A DNA stretch of 64,000 nt. It comes from JAXGYX01 sp040772065 (GTDB taxonomy: Bacteria; Bacillota; Clostridia; Saccharofermentanales; Fastidiosipilaceae). Position numbers and translations under genes: made by a program. Where the stretch lies: the NCBI GenBank assembly GCA_040772065.1, contig JAXGYX010000001.1, positions 806,001 to 870,000 of the forward strand, given 5' to 3'. Below, piece by piece: positions 18,164 through 26,728 of the stretch. The notes under the pieces were generated by a model. The model was not told the DNA's origin. It saw only the letters and a program-made list of their open reading frames with translations, and made no database searches. Positions within the stretch are counted from its first letter, which is position 1. Each line of letters begins with the position of its first letter.

Positions 18164-19449
18164 TCATGACTCGAGTACGCGGATCACCGCCTCGATCGAC
18201 TGCACATAGTCTTTCTCCTGAATCCGCTCCAGCGCTGCGCGCACACCACGTTCGGCGGCGCTGTGGGTGATGATCACCAGTTCCGCTTCGCCCTCATCTG
18301 AGCTGTTCTGCACGACCGAGGAAATGCTCACGTCGTTGTCTCCAAACGCTTTCGCGACTCCGGACAGGACATTGGTCTGATCTTTCACCAACAGACGGAT
18401 GTAGAACATATTCTCCACCTCGTCGATGGTGAGAATCTTCTTGTCCAGATAGGTGATGTCATTGTCTTCCCCGGTGCTGCCCGCCTTGATATGGCGCGCG
18501 ATCTGCATGATGTCACCCATTACCGAACTGGCCGTCGGCATGGCGCCGGCACCTTGTCCATAGAGCATGACGTCGCCACAGGCGTCACCGTGGACGAACA
18601 GCGCGTTGAACGAATCGTTGACCGAGGCCAGCGGATGTTTTTTGGGCACAAAAACCGGATAGACACCGAGTTGAACCTGTTTGTTCTTGTCTTTCGCGAC
18701 GGCGAGCAGTTTGAGCGCGTACCCCATCTTCTCGGCGATTGCGATGTCGTGTTGTTTGATCTCGCGGATGCCTTCGTTATAGACGTCATCAGCCGTCACA
18801 TCGACATTGAAAGCGATTTTCGCAAGAATGGCGATCTTGCGCGCGGGATCCAGTCCGTCGACATCGGCGCTCGGGTCGGCCTCGGCGAAGCCCAGTCTTT
18901 GGCATTCGTCCAGCACATCCTCGTAGGATCTCCCATCGACCGTCATCTTGGTCAGCATGTAGTTTGTGGTGCCGTTCAATATGCCGAGCATCTTATCGAC
19001 CCGGTTCGCCGCCAGGGTGCGGCGCATTGGATTGATGATCGGAATCGTGCCGCCCACACTCGCCTCGTAATACAGATCGACCTTGTTGTCGGCCGCAAGC
19101 TCAAACAGCTCCTTGCCTTTGAACGAAATCAGATCTTTGTTGGCGGTGACAACGTTTTTGCCATGTTCCAGGCTCTGACGGATATAGGTATAGGCATCGC
19201 CCATGCCCCCATCAACTCGACGACGATGTCGACTTCGGGATCGTTTAAGATCACGGAGAAGTCCTGCACGATTTGGCTGTCGTCCACACCGAGCTGTTTC
19301 GCTTTCTCCGGTGTTCTCGCCAGCACGTATTTCAATTTGATGTCGGTACCGGATTTTCGTTTGATACCGTTGTAGTTTTGTTCAAGTAGTTTGACCACGC
19401 CGCCACCAATGGTGCCGACGCCCAACAAGGCGATATGGATCATATTCAT
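18164..19449 (-). pseudogene. hom: Homoserine dehydrogenase, single-base frameshift
   Basis: Enzyme of threonine/methionine synthesis reducing aspartate semialdehyde to homoserine. The NAD(P) fold starts HIALLGVGTIGGGVV; the catalytic region has GTTNYMLTKM, GFAEADPSADVDGLDPARK and a Lys-rich site; an ACT domain ends the protein (about 350-428). At 19206-19210 the minus strand has five G where the family needs six (VELMGG-GDAYTY). The frame breaks after residue 82, leaving a 106-aa front and a 346-aa remainder. With one G added the protein is 428 aa, normal length. It could be a real mutation, a slippery tract or a sequencing error. It lies 28 bp after leuA. Confidence 0.85.
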
Positions 19450-19477
19450 CCCTCCATGCGTTTTTCACGCTTCATGT

Positions 19478-21154
19478 TTATTTTACAGCGGCGAAACTGA
19501 TTTTATTGTTGACGGCGCTCGCCACCGCGCGCAACGAAGATTTACTAATGTTACCAGAAATTCCGACACCAATAAACTCATTTCCGTTTTCATCGCGGAT
19601 CAAAACGTAGGAGATCGCTTTTGACAGCGTGCCCTCGTTCAAAGCGTGCTGATGATAGGAGACAATTTCAATGCTCGCGGTCAATTGTTTTTCGAGGATG
19701 TCACAAAAAGCCGCCACGATGCCGTTTCCTTTTCCGGTGCTGACAACTTCCTCTCCGTCTTTCTCGAGGGTCGCTTCCAGCATGACCCGGTCGTTGTCGA
19801 TCATCTCTTCTTTATAATGTACCAGGCGCATGGGTTGGAAGACGTTGATGTACCGTTTGTCAAACAGATCGCGGATCTCGTCCGGAGTCAACTCCTCATG
19901 ACGTTCGTCGCTGAGCCTTGTCACCTCGCGGCTGAAAATCTGCATGATTCGTTTGGGTACCTGCAAGCCATAGTTTTGCTCCAGCACATAGCCGATACCG
20001 CCCTTGCCCGATTGGCTGTTGATGCGGATAATCGGATCGTAGCTGCGCCCCACATCGGCAGGATCGATCGGCAGATAAGGGACGCTCCAATGCGGCTTGC
20101 TCTGCTGCACATTCATGCCTTTGCTGATCGCGTCCTGATGAGAGCCGGAAAAAGCCGTGTAGACCAATGTGCCGGCGTAAGGATGGCGCGCGGAGACCTC
20201 CATGAGGGTGTTTCGCTCATAGACTTCAATCGTCTCGTTGATGTCGGTAAAATCCAATTTGGGATCGATGCCCTGCGAGAACAAATTCAAGGCAAGTGTC
20301 AAGATATCGGCGTTTCCGGTGCGTTCCCCGTTGCCGAACAATGTGCCCTCCACCCTGTCCGCTCCGGCGAGAATGCCCAGTTCGCTGGAGGCGACTCCGG
20401 TGCCCCGGTCATTGTGGGTGTGCAGACTGATCAGGATGGAATCGCGATAGCGGGTGTTCCGGCTAAAATACTCGATGCGGTCGGCGTAGACATTGGGTGT
20501 CGACATCTCCACCGTGCTGGGCAGATTGATGATCGCTTTGTTCTCCGGAGTTGGCTGCCAGACATCACAGACGGCGTCACAGATGTGCACGGCGAAATCG
20601 TTTTCGGTGCCGGTATAGCTTTCCGGTGAGTATTCAAATTGATACTGTGTGCCGCTGTCATCGGCGTCGGCGATTTCCTTGAGCATCGTCGCGCCATCGA
20701 CCGCGAGCTTCAGACACTCGTCCTTGGTCATGCAAAACACGACATCGCGCTGCACTTCGGACGTCGAATTATAAAGATGGATCACCGCCTTCGGCGCTCC
20801 TTTGACCGCCTCGAAGGTTTTCTCGATGATATGCTGCCTGGACTGAGTCAGCACCTGAATGGCGACATCGTCGGGAATCAAATGATTGTCAATCAAGTAG
20901 CGGCAAAAATCATATTCGGTGTCCGACGCGGCCGGAAAACCGATCTCGATTGTTTTGAATCCGATTTTTACCAGGTAATCAAAGAAATCGATCTTTTGTT
21001 CCAGGCTCATGGGAATTTCCAGCGCCTGATTTCCATCCCTTAAATCTACACTGACCCACTCCGGCGCCTCGGTGATGACACGGCTTGGCCATTGGCGATC
21101 GGGCATGTCCAAGGTTGGATATGGCTTGTATTTTCTAAAATTCATCTGTTTCAT
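19478..21154 (-). CDS. leuA: 2-isopropylmalate synthase
   Basis: First committed step of leucine synthesis: acetyl-CoA plus 2-oxoisovalerate to 2-isopropylmalate. It is the 558-aa long form, with a TIM-barrel catalytic domain containing DLRDGNQALEIP and SLHTHNDRGTGVASSE (metal-binding HxH). A C-terminal regulatory LeuA dimer domain follows (about 430-558) where leucine binds. The start is the ATG at 21154 after GGGGAAG; earlier in-frame codons run into the T-box terminator. It is first in an operon with hom and is preceded by a leucine T-box. Confidence 0.93.
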   Translation of the reverse strand: MKQMNFRKYKPYPTLDMPDRQWPSRVITEAPEWVSVDLRDGNQALEIPMSLEQKIDFFDYLVKIGFKTIEIGFPAASDTEYDFCRYLIDNHLIPDDVAIQVLTQSRQHIIEKTFEAVKGAPKAVIHLYNSTSEVQRDVVFCMTKDECLKLAVDGATMLKEIADADDSGTQYQFEYSPESYTGTENDFAVHICDAVCDVWQPTPENKAIINLPSTVEMSTPNVYADRIEYFSRNTRYRDSILISLHTHNDRGTGVASSELGILAGADRVEGTLFGNGERTGNADILTLALNLFSQGIDPKLDFTDINETIEVYERNTLMEVSARHPYAGTLVYTAFSGSHQDAISKGMNVQQSKPHWSVPYLPIDPADVGRSYDPIIRINSQSGKGGIGYVLEQNYGLQVPKRIMQIFSREVTRLSDERHEELTPDEIRDLFDKRYINVFQPMRLVHYKEEMIDNDRVMLEATLEKDGEEVVSTGKGNGIVAAFCDILEKQLTASIEIVSYHQHALNEGTLSKAISYVLIRDENGNEFIGVGISGNISKSSLRAVASAVNNKISFAAVK

Positions 21155-21214
21155 TCGACACTTCCCCTTCTTTTCTTTCCTCATTTTTCTAGTTCGATTT
21201 TTGCTGTTTAAACA

Positions 21215-21480
21215 TAAAAAAACCTTCCATCTCACACAGAGACGAAAGGATTCAACACATTCGCGGTACCACTCTTATTCGCCCCGACAGGGCGCACTCG
21301 GCAAGATACGGGCTTGATCGCCGATATCTTCGTCCATATAACGTCGGACCTTTCGTGAACGCCTACTGGGAGTGTCTCCGTTCAGCGACCGGCTCCAAGA
21401 CCAGTTCAGCTCGCCTTCGTACTGTCTCTCACCATCCGACAGCTCTCTGAAAATCCGGCATCGCCTACTACTTCTCTTCA
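21215..21480 (-). promoter_or_regulatory. T-box leader (leucine) controlling leuA-hom
   Basis: On the minus strand: a Stem I start with AGAGAGC, GGTGAGAG and GAA-CTG followed by TTGGAGCC. The specifier is thus CUG (21404-21402), a leucine codon. The T-box sequence GAGTGGTACCGCG lies at 21274-21262. A terminator with stem CCTTTCGTCTC/GAGATGGAAGG and a run of seven T ends at 21215. Uncharged tRNA-Leu should pair with the leader and allow read-through into leuA. Confidence 0.88.
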
Positions 21481-21596
21481 CAGCCTTTCAAATATTATCG
21501 ATATCATATTACATTTGATTTTAGAATGCAAATAAATAAAATCCGTCCACCTCACTTTCGTTGTTGTTCTTTTTCATTTGCCTATATAAATGAATT

Positions 21597-21773
21597 CTAT
21601 TTTCTGATATTCTTCTTGCCTTTTGTAGAAGTAAAAACGGTGGTGAACAAGCAAGCCGCCATTAAAATTGTCGATATAATCAACAGCCAATCTGCTTTAT
21701 ATACCGCACTTGTCGCACCACCAATCAATGCAAGAGAACCTGCTATTCGACAAAATAAATTCAATTTCCTCAT
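21597..21773 (-). CDS. Small two-helix membrane protein
   Basis: 58-aa protein with two hydrophobic segments (FCRIAGSLALIGGA and WLLIISTILMAACLFTTVF) and a basic tail. The ATG at 21773 follows GTGAGGTG; a GTG at 21788 overlapping the upstream stop is an alternative. It is the last gene of the XRE regulator-membrane protein operon. No function is known. Confidence 0.55.
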   Translation of the reverse strand: MRKLNLFCRIAGSLALIGGATSAVYKADWLLIISTILMAACLFTTVFTSTKGKKNIRK

Positions 21774-21784
21774 AGCCAAGCACC

Positions 21785-22186
21785 TCACAGCTTTCTTAAA
21801 TATATTTGCTTTGTAACCGCTGCGATTAACATCTGAGATACTGCAGCCACAACAAGCGTTATAAATATCGTAAGATTAAAATAACCCGCGATAATCCCCG
21901 CAATAATCATGAAAATGGAAGTTATCAGCACCATCGGAACACCTGCTTTGGCCCGGATTGTTTTTAATCGCTCGTCGTTTTCTTTGTTGTACTGCAATTT
22001 TAGCTTTTTGTCATCAGTAAGAACTCTGCGATAAAGGATCAAAAAAGCTATTGAAATTATCCCAAGAGAAATAGCAGCTCCGAACTGAAATCCGAATATG
22101 AAGCTTTCCTTAATCCTTTCACTTGCAAAAAATACATTATAGATGCTAAGGCCTACTGCTACCAAAATCGGAATGATAGCGTACAT
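21785..22186 (-). pseudogene. Membrane protein, C-terminal piece (cut by IS256)
   Basis: 133 codons with four hydrophobic segments and the cytoplasmic loop NDERLKTIRAKAG, reminiscent of DUF2178-type proteins that accompany small XRE regulators. The front 19 codons lie at 24861-24918. Dropping one ACAT duplicate and joining gives 456 bases: 151 codons plus stop, reading LLTIP-MYAIIPILV. The ATG at the IS border could act as an artificial start, but the first basic helix would be lost and it has no ribosome binding site. Confidence 0.75.
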
Positions 22187-22259
22187 TTAAGTTTGCAACT
22201 TTAGAAGAAAGAGTCATAGGACTTCGTTACAATGATTGTTAAGGAAAAAAACAAATCGG

Positions 22260-23606
22260 GGCTCTGTTAATTAAAGATGAGAGACAAGAGATCTGAAATG
22301 CAATTGGCGAACAAAGATTCAGAAGAAACTTAAGGATTCACCAGTTGAAAAGAAGATAGCACAAAGAAAGCATGTAAGGAAAGCGAAAGAATAAAATCCG
22401 GACATGCGAAAGAAATCTCGAAAGAGATTCAATTGAACTTTGAGAACTGAATATGCCTAAGCAATCAGAAGACAGGCTCTCCTTTGTTTTTCTTGGTACT
22501 GTGCCCCGGCAACCTGAGCTGGAGTCCAGTTGAAGAGAGATTGGTGCGGTCTGATGTAGTTGTAAAAGAAGATATAAAGCGCAATCAGGATGTTAGCAGA
22601 CTCAAAAGAGTCAAAGCCTCTTTTAGCCTTATACCAAGCCTTAAACTGGCCATTAAACGCTTCCATGACATTGTTGGAAATATCATCAGAGAACGCTTCG
22701 ACGAGCTGGTGCTCAACACAGGGAGCAAGGTGATCGAACGCTCTTTGGTAAGCGGGATATCTGTCTGTGACGAACATGCTTTGTGGATTGCCAAACTGCT
22801 CCTGACAGCTGTGAATGAGAGAGTAGGCGGACGTAGTATCTCTGGTTGGTGACAGATGAAAGTCCAGAATCATCCTTGTTTCAGAATCCATGGCAAGCCA
22901 GAGATAATACCATTTGCCCTTGATCTTCACGTAGGTTTCGTCAAAATGCCATTCGTCAGAGTCAGCTAGGTTGATCTGCTTCTTGTAAGGTTCAGCTGCC
23001 GCTAGAGAGAGCAGGCGCGAAGCGTTTACACCACTTAGAGATTGTGACATGAGACACCTCAATGTTGTGTGCGAGTCGAAGTGTTTCAGAAACCTTTCTC
23101 AAGGTGGAATTGCCAATAAAGTAATGGATGAGAGCCGTTAGAACAAGATGGAAAGGATGACGCATTCGTTTCATTGTGAACTGCTCTAGCGGAATAACTT
23201 TAGACGAGCAGGATGGAATTTCAACCAGCTTTACAACAAAGAAAGAGTGGTAACACTTCTTGTCTCCACAACGAAAGTTGGAATACAGCTTGTAGTCATG
23301 GTGCAGGAAGCTAGCCCTACCACACTTAGGACAAGGAGGGTACTTTCTTTGAAAATCTTCCTTCTTATTCTTACTGGCAGGTGCCCATTGTCTCATGCAA
23401 TTGCGACACTGGAACTTCTGATTACCTTTTTTATCTTTACCGAAGTGGTAAAGGCTTTTAGAGAAACAGCGGGGACAAGTTAGATTAGATGGTATACTTT
23501 TCATGAGATCTGATTTGCTCCTTTCCTTAGGGAGGTACCTGTTTTGTGGTGAAACTATTGTACCAAAGGCATTTCAGATCTCTTTTTTTATTAAGTTAAC
23601 AGAAGC
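22260..23606 (-). mobile_element. Zinc-ribbon IS6-like element, copy 1 (nested, 1347 bp)
   Basis: It is flanked by an 8-bp duplication CAAATCGG (22252-22259 and 23607-23614). The inverted ends are GGCTCTGTTAATTAAA and GCTTCTGTTAACTTAA. It inserted in the leader of the IS256-family transposase, a few bases before its ribosome binding site. A near-identical copy lies at 44093-45439. Confidence 0.9.
22457..23504 (-). pseudogene. IS6-like transposase with N-terminal zinc ribbons, copy 1, frameshifted
   Basis: Same protein as the intact copy at 44196-45242, but one extra base in the CTCTCTCT tract (plus-strand 23004-23010) shifts the frame after FAPAL. It leaves a 170-aa front with both zinc ribbons and a 201-aa back with the DDE core. 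Transposase is probably not made from this copy. The start ATG at 23504 follows AAGGAG. Confidence 0.88.
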
Positions 23607-23631
23607 CAAATCGGTGTAAGGAGAAATCACT

Positions 23632-24816
23632 ATGACTCAAAATCAAGATACCACAAACCTAGAAGCAATGCTCTGGCAATTTATGGGAATGGACGATCCA
23701 ATGCGCAGTATGTTGGAATGGCTTTGCAATCAATTGATGGAAGCGGAAGTGTCCCATCAAATTGGCGCAAAGAAACATGCTCAAAGCGAAGAACGTATTA
23801 GCAGCCGCAGCGGATATCGCGTACGCCGCTTCGATACGAGGATGGGCACCAGCTATCTAATGGTTCCAAAAGTGCGCAAAGGTGGTTACATTCCGTTTTT
23901 TGTGACGGAACGCAAACGCAGCGAGGTAGCGCTGATTCAAGTGGTCCAGGAAGCATATATTCAGGGCGTATCCACCCGAAAAATGGAAAGGCTGGCAGCA
24001 AGTCTAGGGATAGACAGCCTGTCCGGAAGCCAGGTCAGTCAGATGACGAAAGGGCTAAATGAGCAAGCAGAGGCTTTTCGCCATCGAGCGTTGACCATGG
24101 ACTATCCGGTGATTTGGGTGGATGCTCTTTACGAGAAGGTTCGTTATGATCATCGAGTGGTCAGCATGGCGATTCAGATCGTCTGTGGTGTCGCAGAGGA
24201 CGGTCATCGTGAGATCCTAGCGATTGAGCCGATGTTGGAAGAATCGGAAGAAAGCTACCGCTTACTTTTTCAAAGCTTGCGTGAACGAGGATTGAAAACG
24301 CCAAAACTAATTGTCTCGGATGCTCATAACGGCTTAACGGCCGCTATTCGAAAATGTTTTCCCGGCAGCAGCTGGCAACGTTGCAAAGTACATTTTATGC
24401 GTAATATCCTGGTACATGTTTCCAGAGCGGAAAAAGACCGCTTCGCCGCTCAGCTCAAACTCATCTGGCAGGCCAGTAGCATGGAAGAAGCTGTTGTGCT
24501 GGCACGCAGATTGGCTGAGTTATATGAGAAACGATTTCCAAAAGCAATTGAGATTTTGGAAGCAGGGCTGGAAGACAGTTTAACGTTTTATGCGTTCCCC
24601 ACGCTGGACAGCAGAAAAATCAGTTCCAACAATATTATGGAACGGTTGAATCGAGAGATTCGGCGTAGGACAAAGGTAATTGGAATCTTCCCTAATCCTG
24701 AATCTTATGTTCGATTGATTTCGATCTACCTTCTGGAATACAGTGAGGACTGGTCCAGCTCTCGAGCCTATCTTAGTGCCAGATCATTGGAATCAATCGT
24801 GTTAGAAGCCGCATAA
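23632..24816 (+). CDS. IS256-family transposase (membrane-gene copy)
   Basis: 394-aa mutator-type transposase, different in sequence from the one at 13842-15083. The core has IWVDALYEKVR (first Asp), KLIVSDAHNGLTAAI (second Asp), the family CKVHFMRNIL signature and NNIMERLNREIRRR (Glu). It starts at the ATG at 23632 after GTAAGGAG. The nested IS6-like element lies just upstream, so transcription may now start from or be blocked by that guest. Confidence 0.92.
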   Translation: MTQNQDTTNLEAMLWQFMGMDDPMRSMLEWLCNQLMEAEVSHQIGAKKHAQSEERISSRSGYRVRRFDTRMGTSYLMVPKVRKGGYIPFFVTERKRSEVALIQVVQEAYIQGVSTRKMERLAASLGIDSLSGSQVSQMTKGLNEQAEAFRHRALTMDYPVIWVDALYEKVRYDHRVVSMAIQIVCGVAEDGHREILAIEPMLEESEESYRLLFQSLRERGLKTPKLIVSDAHNGLTAAIRKCFPGSSWQRCKVHFMRNILVHVSRAEKDRFAAQLKLIWQASSMEEAVVLARRLAELYEKRFPKAIEILEAGLEDSLTFYAFPTLDSRKISSNNIMERLNREIRRRTKVIGIFPNPESYVRLISIYLLEYSEDWSSSRAYLSARSLESIVLEAA

Positions 24817-24860
24817 GCTGTAATGAAGTTCTATGAAGTTGCGAACTAAATTTGACACTA

Positions 24861-24918
24861 ACATCGGAATTGTGAGCAAATACATTCTTCTTCTGAGAAC
24901 TTTTCTATATTTATCCAT
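24861..24918 (-). pseudogene. Membrane protein, N-terminal piece
   Basis: The first 19 codons (MDKYRKVLRRRMYLLTIP...) of the protein continued at 21785. The ATG at 24918 overlaps the XRE regulator stop by eight bases, so the genes were coupled. The frame is cut by the IS256-family element after the ACAT duplicate. Confidence 0.75.
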
Positions 24919-25135
24919 TGTCAACCTCCATCTCATTTATACACTCAGAAAAATCAAAGACATCTTCAATAGGGAGCCCAAAATAATATGCAATTTTGAA
25001 TGCCAACGGTAGAGATGCCGTATATTTTCCCGTCTCGATAGATGTAATTGTCTGCCGTGTAACACCTACGGCAAGGGCAAGTTCTTCTTGAGAGAGTTTT
25101 CTTTCTTTCCTAAGCGATGCGATTCGTGTTTCCAT
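24911..25135 (-). CDS. XRE-family helix-turn-helix regulator
   Basis: 74-aa DNA-binding protein. The helix-turn-helix spans about residues 5-58 (LRKERKLSQEELALAVGVTRQTITSIETGKYTASL), followed by AFKIAYYFGLPIEDVFDF, typical of YozG/YgzD-type small regulators that precede membrane-protein genes. The start is the ATG at 25135 after GGAGGG; an open frame continues upstream, but the ribosome binding site favours this start. Three 23-bp-spaced repeats just upstream are likely its operator, suggesting autoregulation. Confidence 0.88.
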   Translation of the reverse strand: METRIASLRKERKLSQEELALAVGVTRQTITSIETGKYTASLPLAFKIAYYFGLPIEDVFDFSECINEMEVDNG

Positions 25136-25157
25136 ATACACCCTCCAATAGCAAGCG

Positions 25158-25212
25158 TGCTTTACATAAATAGAATAGTTTGCTTTGCAAATTATGTCAA
25201 GTATGCTTTGCA
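25158..25212. promoter_or_regulatory. Three direct repeats with 23-bp period upstream of the XRE gene
   Basis: TGCTTTACA (25158-25166), TGCTTTGCA (25181-25189) and TGCTTTGCA (25204-25212) start exactly 23 bp apart and end 22 bp before the regulator's start. Even spacing of about two helix turns fits a multi-site operator. Confidence 0.6.
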
Positions 25213-25480
25213 GATTTAAAATCCGACCGGCTTTCATCGTAATTGGCTCGGTATCGGAAATAAGTTTGTCGCCTAATATTCCAGATTTACATACACCAAA
25301 ATTTGACTGGTGGCCATATAAAAGCGGCATCAGCTTATCGCCAATGCCGCCGCTCATATCCTCGATTTATTTGTCAGATCGAAAAGGCAATACCCTTGCT
25401 GTCCTTCTTCACTCAACGCTTGAATTCTTTATGCCGGTCCTCAAATTCCGGAACGGCAATGGCATCAGGGTGTTGAGCGC

Positions 25481-26053
25481 TCAGTCTTTGATCCAAACTC
25501 TTTGGTCGATGTCTTCCGCCGGTTTGGCTTCAGGTTCCTGAACGATTCCGCCAAATGGCATTTGGGCGATCAGATTCCACGATTTAGGGATGTCAAACAG
25601 TTTGGCGACGCTCTCGTTGATCACCGGATTGTAATGTTGCAGAGAAGCGCCCAGATCAAGTCCGCGCAGGCCGGACCAGATATTGAACTGCAGCATGCCG
25701 TTGGCGTGATGAGACCACTTGTCAAAATTGTCGGCGTAGGAAGGAAATTTTTCCTGCATGCCTTTAACCACGTCCTCATCGATGAAAAACAGCACGGTTC
25801 CATAACCGGCTTTGAAACTGTCCACCTTGTCGCGCGAGACTTTGCCGCCGAACGCGTCATAGACCGCGTCCCAAAGTCTGTCCTGTTGCTCGTCCAGGGC
25901 GACCACAACCTTCGCGCTCTTCATATTGAAGGCGTCGGGCGTCAATTCGGTCAGCTGCTGAATCAATTGAATGATTTCATCCTTGTCCGCGGGCACCTCT
26001 TTGTTGATCGCGTAATAACTTCTTCTTTTTTGTATGTTTTCCAGATTATTCAT
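25481..26053 (-). CDS. Nitroreductase-family protein
   Basis: 190-aa FMN-dependent oxidoreductase of the nitroreductase superfamily, likely using NAD(P)H. The N-terminal RRSYYAINKEVP (flavin phosphate-binding Arg), SHHANGMLQFNIWSGLRGLDLGASLQHYNP and MPFGGIVQEPEAKP are typical of the YdgI/NfnB-like type. The ATG at 26053 is chosen because the earlier Met (26059) abuts GGGA with no spacing. It lies 62 bp downstream of a MarR regulator on the same strand, which may control it. Confidence 0.88.
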   Translation of the reverse strand: MNNLENIQKRRSYYAINKEVPADKDEIIQLIQQLTELTPDAFNMKSAKVVVALDEQQDRLWDAVYDAFGGKVSRDKVDSFKAGYGTVLFFIDEDVVKGMQEKFPSYADNFDKWSHHANGMLQFNIWSGLRGLDLGASLQHYNPVINESVAKLFDIPKSWNLIAQMPFGGIVQEPEAKPAEDIDQRVWIKD

Positions 26054-26115
26054 AATCATTCCCTTTCTATCTCCACGCGCTTGTCACACGTTGGATATCG
26101 TTGCTGCGCGGACAA

Positions 26116-26547
26116 TCATGTTGTCGCGTCACGAAATTTCTTAAAATATAAAATCAGTTGATCTTGTTCTTCCTGTGTCCAGACCGACAACAGTTCCTTG
26201 AGCAAGGCCTCGTTTTGCGGATAGACCTCTTCCATCAAATCCTTGCCGGTCTCTGTGATGTGCAAAAAATAACGGCGATGATCGGTCTCATCTCTATATT
26301 TAGTGAGCAATCCTTTTTCAGTCAGATTCTTCACCAGCACGGGGATGTTGCCACCCGTCGTTAAAATCAATTCCTGAACGCGTCCGATGCTCAAATCGCC
26401 TTTGTGATACAACGCCTCGAGCACAGCGAACTGTCCTTTGGTGAGTTTGTATCGCCTGAATAATTCTTCGGAATCGCGGTTGATGCGATTCAATGTTCGA
26501 CTCATTCCGATATATAAAGCAATGGGTACGTCGCTCAATCTCCTCAC
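26116..26547 (-). CDS. MarR-family transcriptional regulator
   Basis: 143-aa winged-helix regulator. The recognition region is GDLSIGRVQELILTTGGNIPVLVKNL and the wing is RDETDHRRYFLHITETG. Helices at both ends form the dimer. The GTG at 26547 was taken as start, but a TTG at 26538 is better spaced from GAGGTGAGGAG and may be the true start. It is upstream of the nitroreductase, a common pairing in which MarR senses oxidants or electrophiles. Confidence 0.87.
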   Translation of the reverse strand: MRRLSDVPIALYIGMSRTLNRINRDSEELFRRYKLTKGQFAVLEALYHKGDLSIGRVQELILTTGGNIPVLVKNLTEKGLLTKYRDETDHRRYFLHITETGKDLMEEVYPQNEALLKELLSVWTQEEQDQLILYFKKFRDATT

Positions 26548-26728
26548 CTCGTTTCAGCCATTTCATTGTCTTTTAATCAATTATTACTATATAAACATAT
26601 TCGCAGGTGTGGAGCCGACTGAACGGTCGATTTGTTACAACAATTGTGAACAATTCCAAACTCAGGCGGACGCGATCCAAGGCGCCGCTCGGCTTGTCCA
26701 AGCTTGCCGGACCGGACGATCGACGAAT

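Larger units (their letters stand above)
22187..24860 (+). mobile_element. IS256-family element carrying a nested IS6-like element
   Basis: The left end starts TTAAGTTTGCAACTTTAG and the right end, read inward, has TTTAGTTCGCAACTTCATAG: imperfect inverted repeats. ACAT flanks both sides (22183-22186 and 24861-24864), and removing one copy restores the membrane-protein frame. Its leader is split by the 1347-bp IS6-like element at 22260-23606. Without the guest the element is about 1.32 kb. A 4-bp duplication is shorter than the 8-9 bp usual for IS256. Confidence 0.75.

Noticed and set aside
18491..19375. 294-codon plus-strand open frame
   Set aside because: It is antisense to hom, has no recognisable domain, and hom motifs read clearly on the other strand.
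19646..20629. 327-codon plus-strand open frame
   Set aside because: Antisense shadow of leuA in a higher-GC gene; no domain and no ribosome binding site.
25136..25357. N-terminal extension of the XRE regulator
   Set aside because: The frame is open, but it crosses the operator-like repeats and has no ribosome binding site, while GGAGGG precedes the ATG at 25135.
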